A stretch of DNA of 64,000 nucleotides from Butyricimonas faecalis (GTDB lineage: Bacteria; Bacteroidota; Bacteroidia; Bacteroidales; Marinifilaceae): the NCBI RefSeq assembly GCF_003991565.1, contig NZ_CP032819.1:1426001-1490000 (forward strand), given 5' to 3'. Of the stretch, positions 8,560 to 17,363 are shown one piece after another. Each line of letters opens with the position of its first letter. Positions within the stretch are counted from its first letter, which is position 1. Made by a program: the position numbers and the translations under genes. The notes under the pieces were generated by a model. It worked only from the letters and a program-made list of their open reading frames with translations, ran no database searches and had not been told where the DNA came from.

Positions 8560-9231
8560 ATGAAGATACATAAAGCAGGTCATATATTATTGTTTAAAGC
8601 ATTTGTACTTTTTGCTTTCATCAATGTACTCGTGTATGCCTTCATCCCGAACATCATTGTTTTCCGGGCGGTACTAATCGTCAGTAGCATCTTGTATCTC
8701 TTGATGGTTAACTTTTTCCGTTTCCCCAATAGACACATTATTGTAAAAGATAATACAATTCTTGCTCCAGCTGACGGGAAAATCGTGGTCATAGAAGAAA
8801 CCTTCGAACCCGAATACTTGAAAAAACAATGTATACAGGTTTCCATTTTCATGAACATCTTCAATGTTCACATCAACTGGTTTCCTGTTAACGGAATAAT
8901 CAAATTTTTCAAATATCACCCGGGAAGATATATGGCAGCATACCTGCCCAAGTCTTCCACGGAAAACGAAAGAACAACCATTGCCATCGAGACTACCAAC
9001 GGACAAGAAATCGTGATGCGACAAATTGCCGGAGCCATGGCTAAACGTATTGTTTCATACGCTCCGGTCGGGGGTGTAGCCCGTCAGGACGAACATGCCG
9101 GATTCATCAAATTCGGTTCTCGGGTAGATCTATACCTGCCATTGGGAACTGAAATCGATGTCAAACTCGGCCAAAAAGTAACCGGATCACAAACCCTTAT
9201 CGGAACGTTTCAAAAACCCGAATCCAAATAA
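8560..9231 (+). CDS. psd: Phosphatidylserine decarboxylase-type proenzyme
   Basis: 223-aa decarboxylase that makes phosphatidylethanolamine from phosphatidylserine. It self-cleaves to form a pyruvoyl group; the cleavage pair here is Gly186-Ser187 in IKFGSRVDLYLP. The short form without extra N-terminal sequence and with two N-terminal hydrophobic helices (LLFKAFVLFAFINVLVYAF and the next) is the archaetidylserine-decarboxylase-like subtype used by Bacteroidota. APADGKI and the FMNIFNVHINWFPVNG block are further family marks. Follows cdsA in the same operon. Confidence 0.92.
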   Translation: MKIHKAGHILLFKAFVLFAFINVLVYAFIPNIIVFRAVLIVSSILYLLMVNFFRFPNRHIIVKDNTILAPADGKIVVIEETFEPEYLKKQCIQVSIFMNIFNVHINWFPVNGIIKFFKYHPGRYMAAYLPKSSTENERTTIAIETTNGQEIVMRQIAGAMAKRIVSYAPVGGVARQDEHAGFIKFGSRVDLYLPLGTEIDVKLGQKVTGSQTLIGTFQKPESK

Positions 9232-9262
9232 TCAGCTCAAGGATTCGTAAATCATTATCACT

Positions 9263-10078
9263 ATGTCTGTTCAAAAAAAAGTAAAAAGAGTAACAACCCA
9301 CGTGTTATCAGAAATGAAACTCAAGGGTGAAAAGATAAGCATGTTAACGGCCTATGATTTCTCCATGGCTCAAATTATTGACAACGCCGGTATCGACGTG
9401 ATCCTGGTTGGAGACTCCGCTTCTAACGTGATGGCCGGGAACGAAACAACCCTACCGATCACGCTGGATCAGATGATCTATCACGGGGCATCCGTGGTGA
9501 GAGGTGTAGATCGTGCGTTGGTTGTCGTAGACCTGCCTTTTGGTAGTTATCAAGGAAATAGCAAAGAAGCTCTTTGTTCGGCTATCCGTATCATGAAGGA
9601 AACGAGTGCCGACGCGGTGAAACTGGAGGGAGGACGAGAAGTCGTTGAATCCGTAACCCGTATTCTGTCTGCCGGAATCCCGGTCATGGGACATCTCGGA
9701 CTGACACCGCAAAGCATCCATAAATTCGGCACGTACGTGGTACGCGCCCAAGAAGACGCGGAAGCTAAAAAACTGATCGAAGACGCACACCTTTTGGAAG
9801 AGGCCGGATGTTTCGCCATCGTACTGGAAAAGATTCCGGCAAAACTGGCAGCGCAGGTTGCCAAAGAACTAACCATCCCGATCATCGGAATCGGTGCCGG
9901 GGGTAGCGTTGACGGACAAGTTCTTGTAATTCACGATATGTTAGGTATCAATCAAGAATTTTCGCCCCGTTTCTTACGTCGTTATCACAACCTATACGCC
10001 GAAATAACGGGGGCCGTGGGCAATTATATCAACGACGTGAAAAGCGGTAATTTCCCGAACGAGAGAGAACAATATTAA
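9263..10078 (+). CDS. panB: 3-methyl-2-oxobutanoate hydroxymethyltransferase
   Basis: 271-aa cytoplasmic TIM-barrel enzyme, first step of pantothenate (coenzyme A) synthesis: it adds a hydroxymethyl group from methylene-tetrahydrofolate to alpha-ketoisovalerate. Family blocks seen are [17 protein letters not shown], the metal-binding [25 protein letters not shown] and GHLGLTPQS, and I-G-I-G-A-G near the end. The length is usual. It is 31 bp after psd, probably the same transcript. No panC or panD is in the window; coaD of the same pathway lies at 32.6 kb but is not linked. Confidence 0.95.
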   Translation: MSVQKKVKRVTTHVLSEMKLKGEKISMLTAYDFSMAQIIDNAGIDVILVGDSASNVMAGNETTLPITLDQMIYHGASVVRGVDRALVVVDLPFGSYQGNSKEALCSAIRIMKETSADAVKLEGGREVVESVTRILSAGIPVMGHLGLTPQSIHKFGTYVVRAQEDAEAKKLIEDAHLLEEAGCFAIVLEKIPAKLAAQVAKELTIPIIGIGAGGSVDGQVLVIHDMLGINQEFSPRFLRRYHNLYAEITGAVGNYINDVKSGNFPNEREQY

Positions 10079-10088
10079 AAATGTAAAG

Positions 10089-10153
10089 TTTAGAATTTAG
10101 AATTTAAAATGAAAATAAGTATTCATTCTAAATTTTAAATTCTAAATTCTAAA
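10089..10153. repeat. A+T-rich inverted repeat between panB and the pseudouridine synthase gene
   Basis: Left arm 10089-10113 (TTTAGAATTTAGAATTTAAA then ATGAA) and right arm 10122-10153 are inverted copies, except for an extra 7 bp in the right arm. It uses the same TTTAGAATTT vocabulary as the A+T-rich elements elsewhere in the window and could form a long weak stem in the mRNA. Confidence 0.65.
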
Positions 10154-10163
10154 TTAACACAAC

Positions 10164-10862
10164 ATGAAGAATTTGGAGATATTATACGAAGACAATCACA
10201 TTATCGCCATCAATAAAAAGAATTCCGATATCGTGCAGGCAGACCAAACGGGAGACGAACCTCTCAGCGAGCGTGTTAAAGCATACATCAAAGAGAAGTA
10301 CAACAAACCGGGAGATGTTTATCTCGGGATTCCTCACCGGGTAGATCGCCCTGTAAGCGGAGTTGTATTGTTCGCCAAAACCAGCAAAGCATTAGTACGG
10401 CTGAACAAAATGTTTCAGGAACATGATCAGGAAATCACCAAAATATATTGGGCAATTGTTGGCAATCTTCCAGAAGAAGACCATGCCAGACTAACCCACT
10501 ACATGGTGCGAGACGCTGAAAAAAACAAATCCTACGCTTATAATAAACCCAAAAGTGGAGCAAAAGAAGCCATCCTCGAATATAAATTATTGGGATGCGG
10601 CCAACGTTACTATTTGTTGGAAGTAAAACTTTGTACGGGACGCCATCACCAGATTCGTTGCCAACTGGCCAAGATAGGATGTCCCATCAAAGGGGACTTG
10701 AAATACGGTTTTCCCCGTTCCAATGAAGGTGGTGGAATCAGCCTCCATGCCCGATCCATCACGTTCACCCACCCGGTGAAACAAGAAAAGATCACCATCG
10801 TCGCTCCCCCACCCTTGAACGACACGCTTTGGAAATTCTTCTACGAGAATTTGGAATCATAA
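10164..10862 (+). CDS. RluA-family RNA pseudouridine synthase
   Basis: 232-aa enzyme isomerising specific uridines of rRNA or tRNA. The catalytic Asp is D61 in PHRVDRPVSGVVLFAKT, the family's HRxDxxTSG motif with Val in place of Thr. The RxHQIR motif (TGRHHQIRCQLA) lies near residue 163. It lacks an N-terminal S4 domain, so it is a short RluA-type protein; which position it modifies cannot be told. It is separated from panB by an A+T-rich inverted repeat and ended by a strong terminator. Confidence 0.85.
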   Translation: MKNLEILYEDNHIIAINKKNSDIVQADQTGDEPLSERVKAYIKEKYNKPGDVYLGIPHRVDRPVSGVVLFAKTSKALVRLNKMFQEHDQEITKIYWAIVGNLPEEDHARLTHYMVRDAEKNKSYAYNKPKSGAKEAILEYKLLGCGQRYYLLEVKLCTGRHHQIRCQLAKIGCPIKGDLKYGFPRSNEGGGISLHARSITFTHPVKQEKITIVAPPPLNDTLWKFFYENLES

Positions 10863-10864
10863 AA

Positions 10865-10890
10865 AAAGAGCCCGGGAAATCGGGCTCTTT
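10865..10890. terminator. Bidirectional intrinsic terminator
   Basis: Perfect 10-bp stem AAAGAGCCCG / CGGGCTCTTT with a 6-nt loop (GGAAAT), between the convergent pseudouridine synthase and HD-domain genes. A/T runs flank both sides, so it can serve both strands. Confidence 0.9.
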
Positions 10891-10892
10891 AT

Positions 10893-11555
10893 CTATAACA
10901 ACCTTTGACCATTAATCACCAGTTCAAAACTAATATTCAAAAATTCGGCAGCCTTCCGGCTCAACATCATTCGACCCAAAAATATTTCAAAATAATCCAT
11001 CACTGCCGAAATAGATGTATCAATTTTCAAATCCAAAATAATAGCCGAATTATCCTCGTTAAAATAAATCTTGGATTCCTCCACGGCATAATTCACCCGA
11101 TCATGGATATCAAAACTTGCGAAGTCGTGATTACGCACCCGACTTCTCCGCACGTCTGTTTTGTCGGCTAAAATCAAAGCGGCAGCGATCGGATTCACGG
11201 CAGCAGCCGTACTCTCGTCATGATTACCGATAGCACTGATGACCATGGCAATCTCCGCGGGGTCCATTCCCATCCGATCCAACAACCGGAAAGCCATCAC
11301 GGCCCCGCTCTGGGCATGATCAATCCGATTCACGATATTTCCAATATCGTGCATATACCCGGCAATCTTAGCTAACTCGGCAGTCCGCTTCGGGTAATTC
11401 AAAGTTAATAAAATCATCTCCGCCATTGTCGCCGCTTTCACCACGTGGGGAAATGAATGTTCCGTGTATCCTAAAGCAGACAACGCCTTATCCGCCTCCG
11501 TGATATAACACTTTATACTCTCGTCATTTCGTATATCCTCGTACGTAACTAACAT
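10893..11555 (-). CDS. HD-domain phosphohydrolase
   Basis: 220-aa soluble protein with an HD metal-dependent phosphohydrolase domain. Candidate metal ligands are H33/H37 in the TEHSFPH segment, the H69-D70 doublet in AGYMHDIGN, and the later GNHDES. HD proteins hydrolyse phosphate esters of nucleotides or related compounds; the substrate is not readable here. It is the last gene of the leftward run UDG-like, pncA-like, pncB, HD (13-bp gap to pncB), so a role near nucleotide or NAD salvage is possible but inferred only from position. Confidence 0.75.
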   Translation of the reverse strand: MLVTYEDIRNDESIKCYITEADKALSALGYTEHSFPHVVKAATMAEMILLTLNYPKRTAELAKIAGYMHDIGNIVNRIDHAQSGAVMAFRLLDRMGMDPAEIAMVISAIGNHDESTAAAVNPIAAALILADKTDVRRSRVRNHDFASFDIHDRVNYAVEESKIYFNEDNSAIILDLKIDTSISAVMDYFEIFLGRMMLSRKAAEFLNISFELVINGQRLL

Positions 11556-11568
11556 AAATATTCTTTTA

Positions 11569-12735
11569 TTATTTCAATCTTAACATTTTCAAACATAAAT
11601 CAACCTCATCCGGGTAGCCTGTATGTTTCCCCTCGACATCCGACAACTTCACGGCAGGTAAAAACACCTCACTCCCTTTCGGACGACATTCAAATAACTT
11701 AATCACCATATTTAATGGTGTAACCCCCACGTCATTCGTGAGATACGTTCCAATCCCGTATACATCGTGCAAACGTCCGTCCACGAAAGTCTTAATCTTC
11801 TTTACCCCGTCCAAATCCAACGCATCACTATACACGATCGTCTTACTCTTCGGGTCCACCCGATGCTTCCGATAATGTTTCAATGCTTTCTCCGTGAATT
11901 CCAAAGGGTCGCCACTATCCCAGCGCAGGCCGTCAAACAACTTGGCATACTTCGTGTCAAAACTATTGAAAAAATTATCAGAAGTATAGGTGTCTGTCAA
12001 AGCGATTCCCAAGTAACCATCGTAAACATCTACCCAATTCTCCAATGCCAAAGCATTCGCCGACCGGTAACCGAAATGTGCTCCATGATACATGAACCAT
12101 TCGTGCGGGTGAGTTCCCATCGGAGTCAGATCATATTTCATGGCAAAATACACGTTACTCGTCCCGTTCAACAAGCCCTTCATATTTTCCTTTAAAATGC
12201 CGATCACCCGATCCTGTACGTCAAAAGAAAATCTTCGTCGAGTACCGAATTCTGAAATCTCCGCTTTTATACCCGCAAAAGCTTTTGCTTTCTCCGTGGC
12301 ATTTCGTTCCAAATCACGGGCCACTTGTCCGGTCATCCGAAAGTACAATTCAGAAATCATCGCCATCAAAGGCACTTCCCACAACACGGTTCGGTACCAC
12401 AAACCTCGAATTTCCACGTTCAACTCTCCCCCCTCCTGACTCACCTGTACCTCGGCGGGATTAAAACGAAAACCTTTCAAAAGATCAAAAAATACCGAAT
12501 CAAAATAATAACACTTCGCTCGCATGAATTTTTCGTTTTCCTTGGAAAGTACCACTCCCGCCATAGACTCCACCTCTTCTCTTAAAGCATCGGCAAAACC
12601 GGGAGGAAAACTCGTATTTCCCCTGTTCACGAAACGATAAACGACTTCCGAATCCGGAAACTTTTTTTGTATTGCATTCATCACCGTGAACTTGTACAAA
12701 TCATTATCTAAAAAATCATGAATAATCATCCGCAT
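11569..12735 (-). CDS. pncB: Nicotinate phosphoribosyltransferase
   Basis: 388-aa cytoplasmic enzyme joining nicotinate and PRPP to give nicotinate mononucleotide, the entry step of the Preiss-Handler NAD salvage route. Recognised by the N-terminus (FLDNDLYKFTVMNAI), the GTSNVYFAMKYDLTPMGTHPHEWF block holding the regulatory His, DTYTSDNFF and the R-W-D-S-G-D-P phosphate-binding motif near residue 275. Full length. It lies 5 bp downstream of the nicotinamidase-like gene, so nicotinamide can be converted to nicotinate and then to the mononucleotide by one operon. Confidence 0.95.
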   Translation of the reverse strand: MRMIIHDFLDNDLYKFTVMNAIQKKFPDSEVVYRFVNRGNTSFPPGFADALREEVESMAGVVLSKENEKFMRAKCYYFDSVFFDLLKGFRFNPAEVQVSQEGGELNVEIRGLWYRTVLWEVPLMAMISELYFRMTGQVARDLERNATEKAKAFAGIKAEISEFGTRRRFSFDVQDRVIGILKENMKGLLNGTSNVYFAMKYDLTPMGTHPHEWFMYHGAHFGYRSANALALENWVDVYDGYLGIALTDTYTSDNFFNSFDTKYAKLFDGLRWDSGDPLEFTEKALKHYRKHRVDPKSKTIVYSDALDLDGVKKIKTFVDGRLHDVYGIGTYLTNDVGVTPLNMVIKLFECRPKGSEVFLPAVKLSDVEGKHTGYPDEVDLCLKMLRLK

Positions 12736-12740
12736 CTATT

Positions 12741-13523
12741 TTATGAATACAACAAAGATTCTGATGTCACAAAGCGAGCACCCATACAAGCAGCCTTCTC
12801 GTAAATGGAGATAGCTAAATCCTCGCAACCCGAAATATTACTCATACAATCCTCCAAAATTACCAAACGTCGAATAATTTCAGGATAATCAAACATTTGC
12901 TTCAACGTGTTTGCCACACAGTGACTCTTTGCCTCTCCGGCCAACCAAATCACATCATACATCTCAAGCTCATCTTTCAATTTCACGTTAAATTCCGTGT
13001 CGACAGCACCCGCCAAAGGAATATTTGCCCGGAAAGCACCGAAAAATTCAGTCGAAGGATTCAATCCTTTCTCTACCACCTCGTAATATTTTCCCTCTCT
13101 AGCCCAACACGTCAGGGCCTCCATTAACACGGGTGTTATAGCCGCCCCCTCGCTTCCATATAAACAATGCTCCGGCCAAATCGTATGCTTGTACTCCCCT
13201 TGTTCAATCAATCGGCGTAAATAATCAACGACCTTATCTTTATCCCCGAAAGGAATCCACTCACCCGACAACACCTCCCACCACGAAATAGTCGTAAAAG
13301 GTGCCGGATGCATACCCTGCTTGTTTCTCCAATAAGACGGGTGAGCAATATCCATCACGTGATGTTCATCTGCAGTAAGAATAATCTTATCTATAACCGT
13401 CGTCTTTTTCTTAATCAACCGACTTAACCTCTCCACGTCTTTCTCTGCTCCAGGCACGTAAAGCGAACCGGAAGGCAGACAAAAATCGTTTTGCATATCC
13501 ACTATCAACAATACCGTCTTCAT
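12741..13523 (-). CDS. pncA: Nicotinamidase-like cysteine hydrolase
   Basis: 260-aa isochorismatase-fold hydrolase, probably deamidating nicotinamide to nicotinate. Asp at the start (LLIVDMQNDFC), the metal-binding T-A-D-E-H-H segment with a following H-P, the WPEHCLYGSEGA block and the nucleophile Cys in WLAGEAKSHCVANTL fit nicotinamidase. It is longer than E. coli PncA (about 213 aa) by insertions in the middle. The adjacent pncB gene strongly supports the role. It is 4 bp downstream of the UDG-like gene. Confidence 0.82.
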   Translation of the reverse strand: MKTVLLIVDMQNDFCLPSGSLYVPGAEKDVERLSRLIKKKTTVIDKIILTADEHHVMDIAHPSYWRNKQGMHPAPFTTISWWEVLSGEWIPFGDKDKVVDYLRRLIEQGEYKHTIWPEHCLYGSEGAAITPVLMEALTCWAREGKYYEVVEKGLNPSTEFFGAFRANIPLAGAVDTEFNVKLKDELEMYDVIWLAGEAKSHCVANTLKQMFDYPEIIRRLVILEDCMSNISGCEDLAISIYEKAACMGARFVTSESLLYS

Positions 13524-13527
13524 TTCC

Positions 13528-14118
13528 TTACAACATTCCTAAATCATGAAACATTATCCGATATTCTGCCGCTTTCTCCCCCAAAGGCTTCGGGTAGGCT
13601 CGTGAAGACGAAGGCATCCGGTACAACCGTAAAGCCCTCCCCTTGTATTCAAAATCACTGAAACCACCCACCTTAGGCGCCTTCACCCTCACCATAGCCA
13701 ACAACGTATCTGTCGCCTTTTGTCCCGTGGTCACAATTGCCTTACATTCAGGGATTCGTTCCAGAACAGCCTCCAAGTCCACGGGAGTAACAATTTCCAA
13801 AAACTGATCGGAAGCATTTCCCCGTTGACGAATCACTTCCATCGCCGTATCAAACAAGGCTACCCCCGTTTCTTCCAAAAAAGCGACTAACCGTTCCCGG
13901 CTAAACGCTTTTTTCCCCTTTTCTAAAAAATAATCTTTATCCCCGAAAAACAACAACCCGTATATCCTCCACATATCATTTTGCAAGTTCGGGTAGTAAA
14001 ACTCCATCGACCAACGTGCTCTTGGTGGTGGAAAACTTCCCAACATGAGTAATCGAGCATTTGCCGGTAGGAAGGGTTGCAATGGGTGTTTTTCTATTTT
14101 ACTCTGAATATCATTCAT
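13528..14118 (-). CDS. Uracil-DNA-glycosylase superfamily protein
   Basis: 196-aa protein of the UDG/Mug-like superfamily. The N-terminal active-site strand LLMLGSFPPPRARW corresponds to the G-x-x-P-x motif, followed by FYYPNLQNDMWRI. The C-terminal loop MPSSSRAYPKP corresponds to the H/M-P-S-P-x-R/N motif, and IVTTGQKA to the central strand. It may excise damaged or deaminated bases, but no canonical catalytic Asp/His pair is certain. First gene of the four-gene leftward operon with the NAD-salvage enzymes; that association is unexplained. Confidence 0.7.
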   Translation of the reverse strand: MNDIQSKIEKHPLQPFLPANARLLMLGSFPPPRARWSMEFYYPNLQNDMWRIYGLLFFGDKDYFLEKGKKAFSRERLVAFLEETGVALFDTAMEVIRQRGNASDQFLEIVTPVDLEAVLERIPECKAIVTTGQKATDTLLAMVRVKAPKVGGFSDFEYKGRALRLYRMPSSSRAYPKPLGEKAAEYRIMFHDLGML

Positions 14119-14876
14119 TTACCAATAATAAAATTCACTATTTCTTGTCAAAAATTACTACTTTGTCACTCGGTAAAACCAAATAACAAAACGCCTCCAA
14201 GAAAATCAAAGAACCCATCAAGTTTAGACAGAAAAAAATCAAAAATGAATTTATCAGCCTTTACCTTGAGATCTACTACAAAGGTATAAGAAAATATGAT
14301 TTTCTCAACTGGTACATCAAAGCAAATCCTACAAATTCTGATGAAAGAGAAAATAACACACCAGCTGTAGCTGCAGTAACAGCTATAAATACAAGGATTT
14401 AATTCATGCACAATAGGACGATCTTCGTCTCGAACTCTTGCTTTTTCAATGGCTCACTGGATTTGTAAATTCACGGAACGTCCATGTTTCTCTCTTTCTA
14501 GTCACATCTACTATATTTATGGAATTTCTTTTATTATTTATTTTATGCTGCTAAAACCCTATTTTATGTTATCTTTGTTTCAAACTTTAATAATAATTCT
14601 GCAAATACAGAAGCTATTTCTATACCGACAAAATTCTCTCTCAAAACCAATAGAGAGAGATAAATAAAAAAAGCTTTAATTTGTGCTGATACATATAAAT
14701 CAAGACAAGGTTGGAGAATGAAAATATATAACAAAGAAGACACACTGTTCGCAATATTCTTTTCATTCCGAGGATGAAATTTACTGGTTTTATGCATTCT
14801 ATAAAAAGAATGCAAGCTAACTATAAGAAATAAATATACTCATAATTGTTCAGTTCAAATTTATATCGTAAAATAT
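14119..14876. other. A+T-rich degenerate region with no intact gene
   Basis: About 760 bp. Short open frames on both strands are A+T-rich and unlike proteins. On the minus strand near 14300-14400 an interrupted frame reads LVFIAVTAATAGVLFSL, a membrane-helix-like stretch, then frame changes. A related stretch occurs at 15603-15653 (FIAVIATMVGV). This looks like the remains of a duplicated small membrane-protein gene. Confidence 0.45.
14348..14397. repeat. Dispersed relic repeat, copy A
   Basis: The segment ACACACCA...AACAGCTATAAA recurs at 15603-15653 (roughly 31 of 36 aligned bases by eye). The pair brackets the ORF6N gene and its small upstream ORF. Confidence 0.5.
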
Positions 14877-15026
14877 ATGACCTTACAAGAATTCTATAAA
14901 CTAGACGCCGAACTCGTAGACTATTTCACGAGTGATGAAGGCTACCGGATAAAACAACACTCCGCAATAATTGACGGGATATATAAATCAATTTTCATGT
15001 GTAACGGAAAAATAGAAATCATTTAA
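14877..15026 (+). CDS. Small hypothetical protein (49 aa)
   Basis: ATG at 14877 reads MTLQEFYKLDAELVDYFTSD and ends with NGKIEII at a TAA, 2 bp before the ORF6N start. The acidic, aromatic composition is protein-like, unlike the A+T-rich frames around it, and the spacing suggests translational coupling. No homologue recognised. It could be a small partner or leader peptide of the ORF6N protein, or the C-terminal remnant of a larger gene. Confidence 0.45.
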   Translation: MTLQEFYKLDAELVDYFTSDEGYRIKQHSAIIDGIYKSIFMCNGKIEII

Positions 15027-15028
15027 GC

Positions 15029-15631
15029 ATGGGCAACTTACAAGTTATTCAAAGTAAAATATACGAGATCCGGGGACAAAAGGTGATGTTGGATTTCGAC
15101 CTTGCAGAAATGTACGGGACAGAAACAAAGCGGCTCAAAGAAGCTGTAAGGCGAAATATGGACAGATTTGAAGGTGATGACTTTATGTTTGAGCTCACAA
15201 AAGAAGAAATAACCGAACTTTCAAGGACGCAATTTGCGACCTTGAAAAAAGGACGAGGAGTCAATATAAAATATCCCCCTTTCGCTTTTACAGAACTAGG
15301 AGTAGCAATGCTTAGTAGCGTCCTCAATTCTAAGACCGCTATTGAAATAAATAGGGGAATCATGCGTGCATTTGTTGCTGTTCGAAAAATGGTACTTACC
15401 CCACCTACGGACAGAATCTCGCTCCTTCAACAAGAGATGAAAGAACTCAAGGAATACCTTGAAGACGTGTTTGCAGATTACAACGACATTAACGATGATA
15501 CCCGAATTCAACTCGAATTAATAAATCAAACCTTGGCTCAATTGCAAGTAAAAGATCAGCCCCTCAAAAAAAGAAACCGGATCGGGTACAGATTACCAGG
15601 TTGCGAAAACAATAGAACACACCAACCATAG
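15029..15631 (+). CDS. ORF6N-domain protein (antirepressor-like)
   Basis: 200-aa protein with an N-terminal ORF6N domain (about residues 8-95): KIYEIRGQKVMLDFDLAEMY, then KRLKEAVRRN and F-E-L-T-K-E-E, and PFAFTELGVAMLSSVLNS. ORF6N is a DNA-binding domain of phage antirepressor proteins that is also common on Bacteroidota chromosomes. A coiled-coil follows (residues ~115-165). The terminal ~20 residues (RIGYRLPGCENN...) run into the relic repeat and may have been altered. No other phage gene is near, so this is probably a stranded mobile-element gene. Confidence 0.75.
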   Translation: MGNLQVIQSKIYEIRGQKVMLDFDLAEMYGTETKRLKEAVRRNMDRFEGDDFMFELTKEEITELSRTQFATLKKGRGVNIKYPPFAFTELGVAMLSSVLNSKTAIEINRGIMRAFVAVRKMVLTPPTDRISLLQQEMKELKEYLEDVFADYNDINDDTRIQLELINQTLAQLQVKDQPLKKRNRIGYRLPGCENNRTHQP

Positions 15632-15653
15632 TTGCAATAACAGCTATAAAAAA
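15603..15653. repeat. Dispersed relic repeat, copy B
   Basis: Matches copy A at 14348-14397 and overlaps the last codons of the ORF6N gene. On the minus strand it encodes FIAVIATMVGV, resembling FIAVTAATAGV of copy A. Confidence 0.5.
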
Positions 15654-15870
15654 CAAACAATGCCAAGCAATTCCATTAAAATTAGTTGTAATTTACCCAA
15701 TTTTGGAACAATTCATTTGTTTGTTTGAGCGTTTTTTCTCATATTTGTAATGCTTTAAATATCCCATATTTAATTCTTGGTAAACGGAATTAAGTTTCCT
15801 AGGTTGTCTTTAGCCTACCAACACGTTCAATCAAATAAAAAAACAATAGCAAATAAAAAGGGGCAGCATT

Positions 15871-17280
15871 ATGGAAAAAATAATATTCTTTTTACTAGTA
15901 TCATTTATAACCTGCTCGTGTGTAAAGCGCAATAAACTATATAAAGAAAAGGATCCTGAAAATTTAAAAATTTCCCAGTATCTCTATCCATTTCACAAAG
16001 AAAGTCAAAATTTTTCGACAGAAATCACGATCCAAACTAAAACAACCATCCCCAATCATGCTAATATTTCAATTCCTTATTTGAAATACAACAAATCTTG
16101 GTTATTCACCCTAACTCAAGACGACTGCAAACACGCTGCATACTGTTACACTTGGGCTGCAATAAACGGACGCCCAATAAGTAAGAATTATTATTATAAT
16201 ACTCGACACTATTTAAACGAAGATTTACCACCTGACGTGTACTACCTTGGAAAAACACTAGGTTCTACAGATGGAGCCGGAAACGAGGTAAGATTTTCTT
16301 TTACAACGACACTAGCACCGGAATGGGCTTTCATGAATGTAATTCCCAATGTCTCGCCAGAGGTTACACAAAATAATTATCGTTTTTCCATGAAATCCGG
16401 ATTAATTTGGGAAGATCTCGCGGAAATGATAAATTATGGAACAAGTATTGCTTTTCATGATGTTAACACAAATACTATTAGCAATATAGATTCAATCGTC
16501 ACACATTTTGAATATAGCCAGGACAGCATACTGCTACACCTGTCTGGAAGAGGTTGCAAAATGCTGTCTGAACCCAACGGGAATAAGGCTTATATTATAG
16601 CCGCACAAAAATACAGCCCAATTCAAATCATAACGGCACAGGCACAAACAGTGAAACTATACCCCTCCCGAGTAGAGAATGATTTACAAGGACAAGTAAT
16701 AAACCGAATGTTTTCAAGCATTGCAGATACAAAAAAATTCATTGAATCACAATTATCACGGGATGAAAAAGAGCGAGAGGCCGTTTGCGTGGGAGTTCAT
16801 GGCACGGGAACAGACTGGGTCGAATTCTTTTTATGGCTAAACGATCAATATGGTAAAGACGGGAACGATTCGATGTGGTTCACCAGCCTAGAGGAATATT
16901 ATGAATACAATTATTACCGTGTACACAGTACCATACAAAAAATACAAATTGACGCGCACACCCTAAAAATAAAAATAGATATTCCAACAGGAGCCTATTT
17001 CTATTACCCCTCTATTACTCTAAACCTGGAAGGCATATCCCAAACAGACATCACATCAATCACAACTGATAATACAATCACAGGGTTATCATGGGCTGAC
17101 TATAAAGAAAGTCTCATGATAAATATTGATTGCCGCAAATATCTTCTTGAACATGCCACACATTTTATAGAAGAGTATGAAAAGAATCCAACATTCATGA
17201 ATAAATGCGATGCATCATATTTCGTGAATATGTTAAAAGATTCTCCCCAGAAAAAAGCCTTATTAGAAAGAATTGAATAA
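15871..17280 (+). CDS. Secreted lipoprotein, polysaccharide-deacetylase-like
   Basis: 469-aa protein with a hydrophobic signal ending in a Cys pair (SFITCSC), probably a lipoprotein. Residues ~70-135 read SWLFTLTQDDCKHAAYCYTW and, further on, GSTDGAGNEVRFSF. The T-x-D-D motif after a hydrophobic strand and the TDG-x-GN block resemble NodB-type polysaccharide deacetylases of Bacteroidota, in which the Asp pair binds metal. A later H-G-T-G-T-D-W motif (about residue 310) could belong to the same site. The rest is beta-rich. No sugar-utilisation genes adjoin it. The family call is inference from motif pattern. Confidence 0.5.
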   Translation: MEKIIFFLLVSFITCSCVKRNKLYKEKDPENLKISQYLYPFHKESQNFSTEITIQTKTTIPNHANISIPYLKYNKSWLFTLTQDDCKHAAYCYTWAAINGRPISKNYYYNTRHYLNEDLPPDVYYLGKTLGSTDGAGNEVRFSFTTTLAPEWAFMNVIPNVSPEVTQNNYRFSMKSGLIWEDLAEMINYGTSIAFHDVNTNTISNIDSIVTHFEYSQDSILLHLSGRGCKMLSEPNGNKAYIIAAQKYSPIQIITAQAQTVKLYPSRVENDLQGQVINRMFSSIADTKKFIESQLSRDEKEREAVCVGVHGTGTDWVEFFLWLNDQYGKDGNDSMWFTSLEEYYEYNYYRVHSTIQKIQIDAHTLKIKIDIPTGAYFYYPSITLNLEGISQTDITSITTDNTITGLSWADYKESLMINIDCRKYLLEHATHFIEEYEKNPTFMNKCDASYFVNMLKDSPQKKALLERIE

Positions 17281-17363
17281 ATAAGGGAATATCTCAAAAG
17301 AGGTGGCAGTGAAACCAACGAAAGAGATTTATGTGAAACACGAGTTAGAGGCAATTCTATTTA

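Noticed and set aside
14166..14815. Several 70-83-codon frames on both strands in the degenerate region
   Set aside because: A+T-rich, no family pattern, interrupted frames; kept only as relic sequence.
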